DNA of 64,000 nt from AC-32 sp963717475. GTDB lineage: Bacteria; Actinomycetota; Thermoleophilia; Gaiellales; Gaiellaceae. The translations under genes were made by a program, and so were the position numbers. The number at the start of each line of letters is the position of its first letter. Position 1 is the first letter of the stretch. Positions 8,598 through 16,664 of this stretch are shown piece after piece. The notes beneath the pieces were generated by a model. It ran no database searches, was not told the DNA's origin, and was given only the letters and a program-made list of their open reading frames with translations. The stretch is taken from contig OY970337.1 in NCBI GenBank assembly GCA_963717475.1, forward strand, positions 868,001 through 932,000. Direction: 5' to 3'.

Positions 8598-8843
8598 TCA
8601 TTCGCTCGGGGGCGCAGCCTTGCCCGCGAGGATCGCCGCGAGCTTGTCCATGTCGACGTGCTCGAGGACGCCCTTGCCGCCCGTCTCCCGCAGGCGAGCC
8701 TGCAGCTCCGCGCGCAGCAGGTCGATCTTTCCGTGCAGGATCCGGCGCCGGTACGAGACCTCCTGCTCCTCCTTCGTCAGGTCGTCGATCAGCTGCTTGA
8801 GATCGTCGTCGGAAAGCGCTGCGAGATCGGGAAAGGGTTCCAC
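8598..8843 (-). CDS. RsiG-like small helical protein (putative c-di-GMP-binding anti-sigma factor)
   Basis: GTG 8843 is chosen over an upstream frame start because AAAGG lies 6 nt before it; this gives 81 residues. The central helix contains Glu26, Ser30, Arg33, His37 and Asp41, spaced E-x3-S-x2-R-x3-H-x3-D. RsiG, the anti-sigma of sigma-WhiG in Streptomyces, binds c-di-GMP with E-x3-S-x2-R-x3-Q-x3-D, and single-motif homodimeric forms are known in Rubrobacter. Here Gln is His. The surrounding SYRRRILHGKIDLLRAEL is a long amphipathic helix. No WhiG-like sigma is in the window, so the partner is unknown. It is followed by the FHA gene 70 bp downstream. Confidence 0.65.
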   Translation of the reverse strand: MEPFPDLAALSDDDLKQLIDDLTKEEQEVSYRRRILHGKIDLLRAELQARLRETGGKGVLEHVDMDKLAAILAGKAAPPSE

Positions 8844-8908
8844 GGAGTGCCTTTCGTCGGGGAAGCGACAGTTCCTAGTGTATGCAGGCCGCGCCCGAAG
8901 GGTCAACC

Positions 8909-11427
8909 TCAGCTTGAGACTCTTGCCTCCTGCTCGGCCGCCGCCATGATCTCGTCCACGAGCTTGCGCAGCTCGTCGGCGAGCTCGTCGGAGCTCTCAC
9001 GCGTCTTGCCCTCGGCGTAGATGTGGACGACGGGCTCGTCGGGGTCGGGCAGCACCTGCGACCAGCCGCGGCGGTCGAGCACCTTGATCCCGTCGAGCAG
9101 GTCGAGCTTGCGGTCGCGCAGGCGCTCCGTCAGCACGCGCATGACCGTCCCCTTGAGCGACCACGGACACGGCAGGCGCCGGTGCACGAGCGTGCTCGTC
9201 GGAAGCTCGGAGACGAGCTCCGAGACGGGCTTACTGACCGGCGCGAGCAGCTGCAGCAGGTAGCAAAGGCTTGCGACTGCGTCGTAGGCGGGCAGGAACT
9301 CGGGGAACACGTAGCCGCCGCTCACCGCGCCGGCGAAGATGACGTCGTCCGCGGCCGCCGCGCGCGTGAGCTCGGCGAGCGAGGCCGGCGTGCGGATGAC
9401 CTCGAGCTTGCTGCCCTTCACGATCTCCTCGACCCGGCTCGTGACGGTGATCGGGAACGCGAGCTTGCCGCGCTTCCCGTTCGACCCGAGCAGCCGGAGG
9501 AAGAGCAGCAGCGTCCGCTCCAGCGGCACCTCGTGGGCCTGCTCGTCGACGAGGAACAGCCGCTCGCCCGCTCGGTCGAAGGCGACGCCGAGGTCGGCGC
9601 CGACCGCGGTCACGAGCCGCTTCGCCTGGTCGAGCGATTCCCGCAGCGAGGTGACGCTCTCGGGGCTGTCGGAGGCGAACTCGTGCGCGCTGACCGTCTC
9701 GACGCCGAGCGGGCCGAGCACGAGCGGCAGCACGAACGAGGCCGACGAGCAGCCGTAGTCCACCACCAGGCGGAAGCGCCGTTTGCGCACGCTGTCGATG
9801 TCGAGCGCGGCGAGCAGGTCCTGCGCGTAGCTCTCGCGAACGCGGGCGGGGTACGAGATGTCGCCGACCGCGCCGAAAGCAGCGCGTCGCAGCTCATGGC
9901 GCGTGAAGTGCTTCTCGACCTCTTTCTGCATCTGGGTTGTCAGCTGGATCCCGGGCTGCTCGCAGAAACGGATCTGGACGACCTCCGGGTCGGTGATGCT
10001 GACGCCGACGTGGAAGCCCGCGTCGTAGCCCTGCGTCTTGAGCAGGTGGCGGCCCACGGCCGCCGGGAGGACGCGCAGGTCGGCCACGCTCACGCCGGTC
10101 GAGGTCAGGCCGGAGAGCATCGCCCGCTTGATCATCCGGCACCCTGTCGGCGACTCCCGGCTCGCGACCACGCGCGCGCCGCGCTTGAGCGCGGTGCCGA
10201 GCGCGGCGGCGAGGCGGACCGCGGTCTCGGGCGTCAGGTCGACGTTCACGAGCCCCGAGACGCCGTCCTCGCCGAACAGCCGAGAGGGTGCCCGTGACTC
10301 CCAGATCAGGCTCTCGTGGATCTGCGCGCCGGTCTCGACCTCCTTGTACGGGAAGATCCGAACGCCCGGGAAGACCGCGCTCTGAGCGCCGAGCGTGACC
10401 TCGTCGCCGAGCGAGGCGCCCTCCTGCACGTGGACGTGCGCGCGGATGTCGCAGTTACGGCCCACCACTGCGCCTTCGACGCGGGCGCTACGGCCGATGT
10501 GGGTCGACGCGTCGACGACGGAGCGCTCGGTGTGCGCCCGCTCGAGCAGCGTCACGCTCGACGAGAGCACCGAATACGGCGCCGACGGACGCGTCCGGGG
10601 CGATCCGGCAGTAGTTGCCGAGCAGGGCCGGCCCCTCGATCGAGGCGAGGTCGTCGACGTCCACCCCCTCCCCCAGCCAGATGTTCCCGCGCAGCTTGAT
10701 CCCCGGGATGTTCAGGCGCACGCGCTCGTCGAGCGCGTCGAAGTTCGCCTGCCGGAACTGGTCGAGGTTGCCGATGTCCTGCCAGTAGCCGTCGAACACG
10801 TGCCCGTACAGCGGCCGCCCCATCTCGAGCAGCAGCGGGAACAGCTCCTTCGAGAAGTCGTACGGGCCGGTCGTCGGGGATGTGCCGCAGGACCTCGGGC
10901 TCGAGGACGTAGATCCCGGTGTTGATCGTGTCCGAGAAGACCTGGCCCCAGGACGGCTTCTCGAGGAAGCGCTCGATGCGGCCGTCCTCGTCGGTGACGA
11001 CGATGCCGAACTCGAGCGGGTTGTCGACCGACTTGAGGCCGATCGTGACCGCGGCCTCGCGCTCCTTGTGGACGCGCATGATCTCGGTCAGGTCGACGTC
11101 GCAGAGCGCGTCGCCGGAGATGACGAGGAAGGTGTCATCGAGCTTGTCGCTGGCGAGCCGCACCGAGCCGGCGGTGCCGAGCGGAGATTCCTCGACGGAG
11201 TACTCGATCGCGACCCCGAGCCCCTCCCCGTCGCCGAAGTAGCTGCGGATCGCCTGCGGCATGAACGCGACGGTCACGATCACCTCGTCGAAGCCGTGCT
11301 GCTTGAGCAGCTCGATGATGTGCTCCATGCAGGGCTTGCCGACGACCGGCACCATCGGCTTCGGCTGGTTCGAGGTCAGCGGGCGCAGGCGCGTGCCCTC
11401 GCCGCCGGCCATCACGACCGCCTTCAC
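8909..11427 (-). CDS. Sugar-1-phosphate nucleotidyltransferase fused to a degenerate phosphomannomutase domain; two frameshifts
   Basis: From GTG 11427 the protein starts MKAVVMAGGEGTRLRPLT, the nucleotide-binding loop of GDP-mannose/glucose-1-P pyrophosphorylases; ISGDALCDVDL and FLEKPSWGQVF follow. Left-handed beta-helix repeats (IKLRGNIWLGEG; SVVDASTHIG) join it to a phosphohexomutase-like region ending at 8909. Two extra bases, near 10864-10868 and at 10577, break the frame; removing one at each site restores 838 residues, with DDRP joined to YDFSKEL and SVGA to YSVLSSS. In the mutase part the Ser-His loop (TASHNP) reads GVSITDPEV and the DGDGDR metal loop reads FDRAGER, so mutase activity is doubtful. 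It overlaps pgsA (GTGA). Role: GDP- or other NDP-sugar supply. Confidence 0.8.
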
Positions 11428-11948
11428 GCCGTCTTCACCTCCCGCCGCGCCTTGACCAGGTAGCCGGCGACCGCGACCACCGCGAAGCCGAAGCCCGCCC
11501 AGAAGATCCAGAGCGGCCAGTCGGTGCCCTCGCGCGTGACCATGACGAAGGAGAGCGACGCGTACAGCAGCCAGGTCGCCACCTTGCCGGCGAGGTTCAC
11601 GGAGAAGTCGTAGCCGCGGCCCACGACGAGCTTGTACCCCGCGACGAGCGCCACGTCACGTGCAGGAATCGCGAGAGCGACCCACGGCAGGCGGCCGGCG
11701 TGCCAGAGGAGCAGCACGGCGGCATCGATCATCAGCCGGTCGGCCAGCGGATCGGCGATCTTGCCGAACTCGGATTCGACGTGCCAGCGCCGGGCGAGCC
11801 AGCCGTCGACCTGGTCGGTGATCGCCGCGACGCCGAAGACGATCGCTGCGGCCCAGCTGTGGCCGCCGTCGGATGTGAGGACGAGGCCGATGAAGACGGG
11901 AATCATCACCAGCCGCGCGATCGTCAGAGCATTGGGCAGCCAGCGCAT
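11424..11948 (-). CDS. CDP-alcohol phosphatidyltransferase (PgsA-like)
   Basis: 174 residues with four to six hydrophobic helices. The family motif D-x2-D-G-x2-A-R-x8-G-x3-D-x3-D is exact: DQVDGWLARR at about 45, then EFGKIADPLADRL. These Asp residues bind the Mg-CDP-alcohol substrate in the membrane. PgsA makes phosphatidylglycerophosphate from CDP-diacylglycerol; cdsA, which supplies CDP-diacylglycerol, lies 11 kb away. A phosphatidylinositol-phosphate synthase or cardiolipin synthase of the same fold cannot be excluded. It is the first gene of the run pgsA > nucleotidyltransferase > RsiG-like > FHA > MerR, divergent from hutF with 17 bp between the starts. Confidence 0.88.
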   Translation of the reverse strand: MRWLPNALTIARLVMIPVFIGLVLTSDGGHSWAAAIVFGVAAITDQVDGWLARRWHVESEFGKIADPLADRLMIDAAVLLLWHAGRLPWVALAIPARDVALVAGYKLVVGRGYDFSVNLAGKVATWLLYASLSFVMVTREGTDWPLWIFWAGFGFAVVAVAGYLVKARREVKTA

Positions 11949-11965
11949 GCTGAAAGGATACGGGG

Positions 11966-12976
11966 GTGGCGGAGACGCTCACCCTGCCCGGCTTCGTGAA
12001 CGCGCACAGCCACGCCTTCCAGCGCGCCTTGCGAGGCCGCACCGAGGGCGGCGACTTCTGGGAATGGCGGACGTCCATGCTGGCCCTGGCCGAGGGACTG
12101 TCCCCCGAACAGGTCCGAATCGGCTACGTCCAGGTCTACCGCGAGATGCTCGCGGCGGGCTTCACGGCAGTCGGCGAGTTCCACTACCTCGGGCTCGCGG
12201 AGGCGCACGCGGCCGTCGAGGCGGCCGCGGAGGCGGGGATCGAGATCGTGCTCCTGCTCTCGGCGTACGCGCGGGGCGGGCTCGAGCGCTCCCGCCAGGA
12301 CTCGGTCGCGGACTACCTCTCGCAGCTCGAGGAGCTACGGGCCGCCGGCGTGCGCGTCGGCCTCGCCCCCCACTCCGTGCGGGCCTGCCCCCGCGAGTGG
12401 CTCGAGGAGCTCGGCGCCTACGCGGCGCGCGAGTCGCTGCCGCTGCACGTGCACGCCGACGAGCAGCCGCGCGAGATCGAGGAGTGCCTCGCCGAGCACG
12501 GTGTGCGGCCGATCGAGCTGCTGGCCGAGACCGGCTGTCTGGGGGCGCACACGACGGTCGTCCACGCCACGCACGCCGACGCGCACGAGCTCGACCTGCT
12601 CGCCGAGGCGGGCGCGCGGGTGTGCGTCTGTCCCACAACCGAGGCGAATCTCGGCGACGGCTTCGCGCCCGTCGAGGAGCTCTGCGAGCGCGGGCTCGGC
12701 GTCTGCATCGGCTCGGACTCGAACGTCCGCATCGACCCGCTCGAAGAGCTGCGCGAGCTCGAGGGCGTGGCGCGCCGCCGCACCGGCCGGCGCGGTGTCG
12801 TCTCCGTCTCGAGCCTGCTCTCGTTCGGCTCCGACGAGGGCGCCGCAGCGCTCGGGCTCGAGCGCTGGCCCGACGTCGAGGTCGACCTGGAGCACGAATC
12901 GCTCGCGGGGATCGAGACCGGCGACGTCCACGGCGCGCTCGTCTTCGGCTGCGGCGCGGACGTGTTCTCGAGCTGA
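11966..12976 (+). CDS. Compact amidohydrolase related to formimidoylglutamate deiminase (HutF)
   Basis: 336 residues from GTG 11966 with AAAGGA 7 nt upstream. Amidohydrolase motifs appear in order: LPGFVNAHSHAFQRAL (metal HxH), GEFHYL, HVHADEQPREIEE, VVHATHAD and GSDSNVRIDPLEELR. The sequence around FWEWR and GEFHYL is characteristic of HutF, which converts N-formimidoylglutamate to N-formylglutamate in histidine breakdown. The usual HutF is about 450 residues; this one lacks most of the N- and C-terminal beta-sandwich domain that frames the barrel. No other hut gene is nearby, so the substrate may have drifted. The stop overlaps the cupin start (TGATG). Confidence 0.75.
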   Translation: MAETLTLPGFVNAHSHAFQRALRGRTEGGDFWEWRTSMLALAEGLSPEQVRIGYVQVYREMLAAGFTAVGEFHYLGLAEAHAAVEAAAEAGIEIVLLLSAYARGGLERSRQDSVADYLSQLEELRAAGVRVGLAPHSVRACPREWLEELGAYAARESLPLHVHADEQPREIEECLAEHGVRPIELLAETGCLGAHTTVVHATHADAHELDLLAEAGARVCVCPTTEANLGDGFAPVEELCERGLGVCIGSDSNVRIDPLEELRELEGVARRRTGRRGVVSVSSLLSFGSDEGAAALGLERWPDVEVDLEHESLAGIETGDVHGALVFGCGADVFSS

Positions 12977-13515
12977 TGGTCCCCGAGGCCCCGCTGCGGG
13001 AGACGAAGTTCGGCCTCGCTCCGGACGGCGACGGCTGGTTCGTCGTCAACGCGCGAGAGATCCGCTGGCGCCGCTGGGAGCGGCTCGGCGTCTACTGCGA
13101 CTTCGAGGGCAAGAAGCGCTTCCCGCAGCTCGGCGTGAACATCAGCGTGCTCCAGCCCGGTGACAGCCTCGGCCGCTACCACCGCGAGAACGCGCAGGAG
13201 GACTTCCTCGTGGTCTCGGGCCGCTGCGTCGTGATCGTGGAGGACGAGGAGCGCGAGCTCGGGGCCTGGGATCTCTTCCATTCACCGCCCGGAACCGCGC
13301 ACATGATCGTCGGCGCCGGAGACGGCCCTTGCGTGGTGGTCGCCGTCGGGACGCGCGGCCGCCGGCCGAAGGGCCTCGTCTATGTCGTCTCCGAGGCGGC
13401 CGCCAAGCACGGCGTCTCCGTCCCGAAGGAGACCAAAGAGCCGAGAGAGGCGTACGCCGATCTCGGCCGGCCGACTCGGACGCGTTACGAGGACGGCTGG
13501 CTGCCCGACCTCTAG
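12976..13515 (+). CDS. Cupin-domain protein
   Basis: 179 residues from ATG 12976. The cupin motifs are LQPGDSLGRYHRENAQEDFLVVSG (first, with a His and Glu set at about 62-70) and HSPPGTAHMIVG (second, near 105). A single beta-barrel domain with a metal-binding His/Glu set is expected. The C-terminus (ADLGRPTRTRYEDGWLP) is polar. The start overlaps the amidohydrolase stop by one base, so the two are likely co-translated and may work on one small-molecule pathway. The specific reaction is unknown. Confidence 0.8.
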   Translation: MVPEAPLRETKFGLAPDGDGWFVVNAREIRWRRWERLGVYCDFEGKKRFPQLGVNISVLQPGDSLGRYHRENAQEDFLVVSGRCVVIVEDEERELGAWDLFHSPPGTAHMIVGAGDGPCVVVAVGTRGRRPKGLVYVVSEAAAKHGVSVPKETKEPREAYADLGRPTRTRYEDGWLPDL

Positions 13516-14457
13516 ACGTGCCGCGCGAGCGTCCGGAGCACGTCACGCATCACCGTCGCCCGGTTGTTGCCGAAGCGCCAGTCGAACTCGGTGAAACCGG
13601 CCACGTGCGCAGCGGCGCGTGCGCGTACGTAAGCCTCGCGCCAGGCGTTCACCTGCGCGGGCGGCCAGCCGTGGACGTTGCCCCCGAGGCCGGCGGCGAG
13701 GTGGTAGCCGGGCGTCATCCCCGCCACGTACTTGCGCGCAAGCGCCTGCCGCACCGGGCCTCCCCGCTGGAGAGCTCGCTGGCCGGCGGCCTCGGCCCGT
13801 GCCGCCGCGCCCGGGTCGCCGTCGAACGCCGGGTACTCCTCGCCGACGAGGCCCAGGCAGGCGCGGTTCAGGATCCGCCAAAACGCGCTCAGCTCAGGCG
13901 TGATCCGCAGCTTCGGCAGCGTGAACGCCGTGTGCGCCCAGAACACGAGGCCCTGCCGCTGGCGGTCGTCGAGCCGCGGGCGGCCGTAGAAGGCGCCGCG
14001 CACCGCGCCGCGGGTGAGCTCGCGGTACTGGCGCCCGAGGCTCCCGGCGGCCTCCGCCTGGATCTCGTCGAGCTGCCACGACGGGACGGTCGCGCCGGCC
14101 CGCTCAGCCGCGCGGATCTCGTCGCGGAAGCGCGCGCCGAGCTCGATGCCCCAGCGCACGCGTCGAGCGCTCGGCATCCGCAGCAGCTCCGGCAGGGCCG
14201 GGAGCGGGCCGGCGAAGGCGGGGTTGAGCTTGCGCTCGTCCGCGGCCGAGAACGCGCCGCTGTTCCCAGTACCAGCTCGGCTTGAGGTGGAACATCGGCG
14301 CGTAGCGGTAGCCCGCCTCGCCGATCCGGTCGGCGAGCTCGGGGCCCACGCCGTAGCTGCCCACGTAGACACGCGTCCCCGGGGGCACGCCGGCCTCGGC
14401 CGTGGCCCGAAGCAGCCGAGGCAGCGCGCTGGGCGCGAAGTACGAGAGCGCGAGCAG
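13512..14457 (-). CDS. Hypothetical protein, apparent frameshift near 14264
   Basis: Two overlapping frames are clearly one protein: the first runs from about LALSYFAPSALPRLLRATAE through MFHLKPSWYW, the second from SGAFSAADERKLNPAF to the end at 13512. One extra base near 14262-14266 separates them, and removing it gives about 314 residues. No ATG/GTG/TTG start fits well; CTG 14457 (Leu-Leu-Ala-Leu-Ser) after GGCGGGG is the best candidate, and GTG 14535 would add 26 poorly supported residues. The C-terminus has GYHLAAGLGGNVHGWPPAQV. No family recognised; the Arg/Asp/Trp-rich globular character suggests an enzyme. It meets the cupin gene end to end (4-bp overlap). Confidence 0.6.
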
Positions 14458-14471
14458 CCGCGGCCCCGCCG

Positions 14472-14885
14472 CTAGACCAGCTGCGCGAGCAGAGCGAAGC
14501 AGACGGCGGCGATCCCGGCTGCAACGAGCAGCCACGCAGCTGCCAGACCACCCGCGAAGAGCTTCACCTGCCGCGGCACGGCCGCCCACGCAAGAGAGAT
14601 AAGGCCCGACTTCGTGAACAAGCGCCACGCGTAGAGACGGATCCCGAACGCCGCCAGCACCCTCCCGACCGGGCTCGCGTCGAAGCGCGCCTGCTGCGCC
14701 TCGCGTAGGCGGGCCTCCCAGCGGCTTGCCATCTCGACCGCCTCGCGCCGGTCCCGGCGCCGGTACAGCGGCAGAGCCCGATGCCGCTCCTGCCAGTACT
14801 CGAGCGACCGGCGAGCGTCTTCCAGCGGCGGGGGCGCCAGCATTTCCTCGACGAGCAACAGGTCAGGGTCTCGACGGTCACGCAT
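14472..14885 (-). CDS. Hypothetical protein with C-terminal membrane anchor
   Basis: 137 residues from ATG 14885; a GTG-type start at 14918 would add 11. The N-terminal two thirds is an Arg/Glu-rich helical region (RRSLEYWQERHRALPLYRRR; MASRWEARLREAQQARF). A hydrophobic stretch LFAGGLAAAWLLVAAGIAAV near the end is a single tail anchor, placing the helical part in the cytosol. No domain recognised. The stop lies 15 bp before the CTG proposed as the start of the next gene, so the two probably form a pair. Confidence 0.6.
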   Translation of the reverse strand: MRDRRDPDLLLVEEMLAPPPLEDARRSLEYWQERHRALPLYRRRDRREAVEMASRWEARLREAQQARFDASPVGRVLAAFGIRLYAWRLFTKSGLISLAWAAVPRQVKLFAGGLAAAWLLVAAGIAAVCFALLAQLV

Positions 14886-15018
14886 GACGGAATCGAGTCT
14901 AGCTTCGACCCTAGCCACGGCAAGGGCGTCTTACGTGCCTGAGCGGCTAGAAACGCGGCTGCTTCTCCGTTCTCCGCGGCAGGTAGCTCTTCGCGCGGCT
15001 CGCCCTTTCTCGTCAACG

Positions 15019-15047
15019 AAAAACCCCGCCTGAGCGGGGCTTTTCTT
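15019..15047 (-). terminator. Rho-independent terminator after tRNA-Pro
   Basis: On the minus strand AAAAGCCCCGC-TCAG-GCGGGGTTTTTCG forms a 7-bp GC stem with a TCAG loop and a five-T tail, immediately after the tRNA 3' end. An A-run precedes the stem, so it could also stop transcription from the other strand. Confidence 0.85.
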
Positions 15048-15048
15048 A

Positions 15049-15123
15049 TCGGGGCGCCGAGATTTGAACTCGGGACCTCTAGTCCCCCAGACTAGCGCGC
15101 TAACCAGGCTGCGCCACGCCCCG
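15049..15123 (-). tRNA. tRNA-Pro (anticodon GGG)
   Basis: 75 nt, minus strand. The acceptor arms CGGGGCG and CGCCCCG pair completely, with discriminator A at 15049. The D-arm has AGCCTGGTTAG. The anticodon stem CTAGT/ACTAG encloses loop CTGGGGG, giving anticodon GGG, which reads CCC and CCU proline codons. The T-arm is CCGAG-TTCAAAT-CTCGG. The 3' CCA is not encoded and must be added by the tRNA nucleotidyltransferase (a candidate is at 33-35.6 kb). A terminator follows at once, so it is a single-gene transcription unit. Confidence 0.95.
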
Positions 15124-15263
15124 TCGCGGCCAGTTTACCCCGATCGCAGCGGGCCTCGACCACGCCGTTTGGTAAAGGCGGAATCGAGTATGGTGAAGAT
15201 GCTGGCCAGACGACCAGGCGAAACTAGCTTCCACGCCGACCGTCAGCAAGAGATAGTTCTCCC

Positions 15264-15680
15264 ATGTCGGGTGCCGCCCCCGATCCCTCGATCCGAATCC
15301 TCCTCGTAGGAGGGCAGCCCCTGTTCGTGAAGGCGCTCCAGGCGCGCTTGCGTCAAAGCAGGCTGCACGTGGTCGGAGTCGAGTGCGGTTCGGAGGACGT
15401 GGCGGCGCATGCCCAGACGCTGGCCGCCGACGTCGTCCTGCTCGACGCCGACCCCAACGGCGAGGCGATCGAGGCCGCGAGCCGCATCATGGCCCAGAAG
15501 TCGCCGCCGAAGGTCATCGTGTTGACCGACGAGCGAAGCCAGGTCGACACGGCGCAAGCCCAGCGCGCCGGCGCCGTCGCGTTCGTTCGCAAGCCTGCCG
15601 CGCTCGACGATCTCGTGGAGACGCTCGAGCTCGTGGTGACGCTCCTGGTCGACACCTCCAGGGCGCAGTCGGGGTCTTAG
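15264..15680 (+). CDS. Stand-alone receiver-like (REC) domain, degenerate acidic pocket
   Basis: 138 residues. The CheY-like pattern is IRILLVGGQPLF, DVVLLDADPNG with phospho-acceptor Asp61, VIVLTDE with the conserved Thr, and AVAFVRKPA with the conserved Lys. The acidic pair after strand 1 (usually DD) is Gly-Gly, so Mg-dependent phosphorylation may be lost or altered. No output domain is present. It faces a second receiver-like gene end to end 8 bp away, and no histidine kinase is nearby. A ligand- or protein-binding pseudo-receiver is plausible. Confidence 0.72.
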   Translation: MSGAAPDPSIRILLVGGQPLFVKALQARLRQSRLHVVGVECGSEDVAAHAQTLAADVVLLDADPNGEAIEAASRIMAQKSPPKVIVLTDERSQVDTAQAQRAGAVAFVRKPAALDDLVETLELVVTLLVDTSRAQSGS

Positions 15681-15688
15681 ACCCGGCG

Positions 15689-16090
15689 CTAGGCCGCGGC
15701 CGTCTCGCGCGCCTTGGCGACGAGCGGCTCGGGATCGAGCTCGCGCAGCGCGGCGCCGAACGTGTCGAACCGCTCGGTCTTGGCGACGAAGGCCGCCGCC
15801 CCGGCCGCGAACGCCGCCGTGATGAGGCCGGCATCTCCAAGCGTGCCGAGCGCGATCGCCCGCACCGTGGGCAGGCGGGAGCGCGCGTCGCGGATCACGT
15901 CGACCCCGCTGCCGGCCGCATCGGCGACGAGCAGCTCAGGCTCGTGCCGCTCGACGAGCTCGCGCGCCTGGCCAAGCTCGCGCGCTCGGCCGACGACGGT
16001 GATCCCGCTCGCCGACAACGCGTCGGCGATCGCCTCGAGCCACCCTGCCGAGGGGTCGAAGACGACCGCCAGTTTTCGATTGCTATTCAC
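15689..16090 (-). CDS. Second degenerate receiver-like domain protein
   Basis: 133 residues. The layout again follows REC: KLAVVFDPSAGW after strand 1 (one acidic residue, Asp12), PELLVADAAG with candidate acceptor Asp57, AIALGT with Thr and AAFVAKTERF with the Lys. It is Ala-rich and lacks an output domain. It converges with the first receiver gene. The upstream region has an inverted repeat TCGATA-GCTA-TATCGA (16116-16131), 25 bp before its start, that could bind a regulator. Function unknown. Confidence 0.65.
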   Translation of the reverse strand: MNSNRKLAVVFDPSAGWLEAIADALSASGITVVGRARELGQARELVERHEPELLVADAAGSGVDVIRDARSRLPTVRAIALGTLGDAGLITAAFAAGAAAFVAKTERFDTFGAALRELDPEPLVAKARETAAA

Positions 16091-16115
16091 CGCAGAAACC
16101 GCAGATTCCCTTACC

Positions 16116-16131
16116 TCGATAGCTATATCGA
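16116..16131. promoter_or_regulatory. Inverted repeat upstream of the second receiver-like gene
   Basis: TCGATA-GCTA-TATCGA, six-base arms with a four-base spacer, in an AT-rich patch unusual for this sequence. The position, about 25 bp before the start of the minus-strand gene at 16090, suits an operator or promoter element. No regulator is assigned. Confidence 0.45.
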
Positions 16132-16188
16132 GATATTAGTCACGACTCGCAGTCTGTAAAGGGTGTGTAAAGACCCCAACACACTTCG

Positions 16189-16211
16189 AAACCTGGCCGA
16201 AAACCTGGCCG
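16189..16211. repeat. Tandem 12-bp direct repeat
   Basis: AAACCTGGCCG occurs at 16189-16199 and 16201-16211, separated by one A, so the period is 12 bp, about one helical turn. It lies between two divergent genes, 79 bp before the ATG of the zinc-ribbon gene. Same-face direct repeats often mark binding of a tandem dimer; the binder is unknown. Confidence 0.5.
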
Positions 16212-16289
16212 TCCCGGCCTTGTAGCCGTCCGACGTCCGCTGCAAAATCAGCGAGTCCGTCCGACTTGGAGGTCGATGGGGAACCGGCC

Positions 16290-16655
16290 ATGGTGCGACT
16301 GAGGCTTCACGATCCTTCGTTCACGGATGAGCTTGTCTCGTTTCTTCGGCGCTGCCAGTGCCAGGTGCGCGATCTCGGCCGAGCCACCGTCGCCGTCGGC
16401 GTGGGCCACGACGTCGATACGGAGGCAGTGGTCCGGCGGCTCAATTTCGGCCTGTGCTGCCGTTGTGGCGAGGACATCGAGCAAGCGCTCTTCCGGCTCG
16501 GCTCGCCGCACTGTCACGACTGCCGCGAGGGCTCCGGCCTCTCGAGGCGGGCCGACGCCGAGATCCGCGACGAATGGACGCGCATGGAGGTCGAGTCGTA
16601 CCTGCGGGTCTGGCGCGCCCTGCACCCGGGCGCCGTGGTCGACCTCGTCGCCTGA
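16290..16655 (+). CDS. Small zinc-ribbon-like hypothetical protein
   Basis: 121 residues from ATG 16290, preceded by GGGGAA with 6-nt spacing; an in-frame TTG at 16266 would add eight residues. Cysteines at CCRCGED and CHDC (about residues 56-59 and 74-77) form a C-x2-C...C-x2-C-type knuckle, probably binding zinc. The N-terminus (VRLRLHDPSFTDELVSFLRR) is a beta-alpha segment resembling a small regulatory fold, and C-terminal helices contain MEVESYLRVWRALHPG. No family named. It converges with the Xre gene. Confidence 0.65.
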   Translation: MVRLRLHDPSFTDELVSFLRRCQCQVRDLGRATVAVGVGHDVDTEAVVRRLNFGLCCRCGEDIEQALFRLGSPHCHDCREGSGLSRRADAEIRDEWTRMEVESYLRVWRALHPGAVVDLVA

Positions 16656-16664
16656 GATCTAGAT

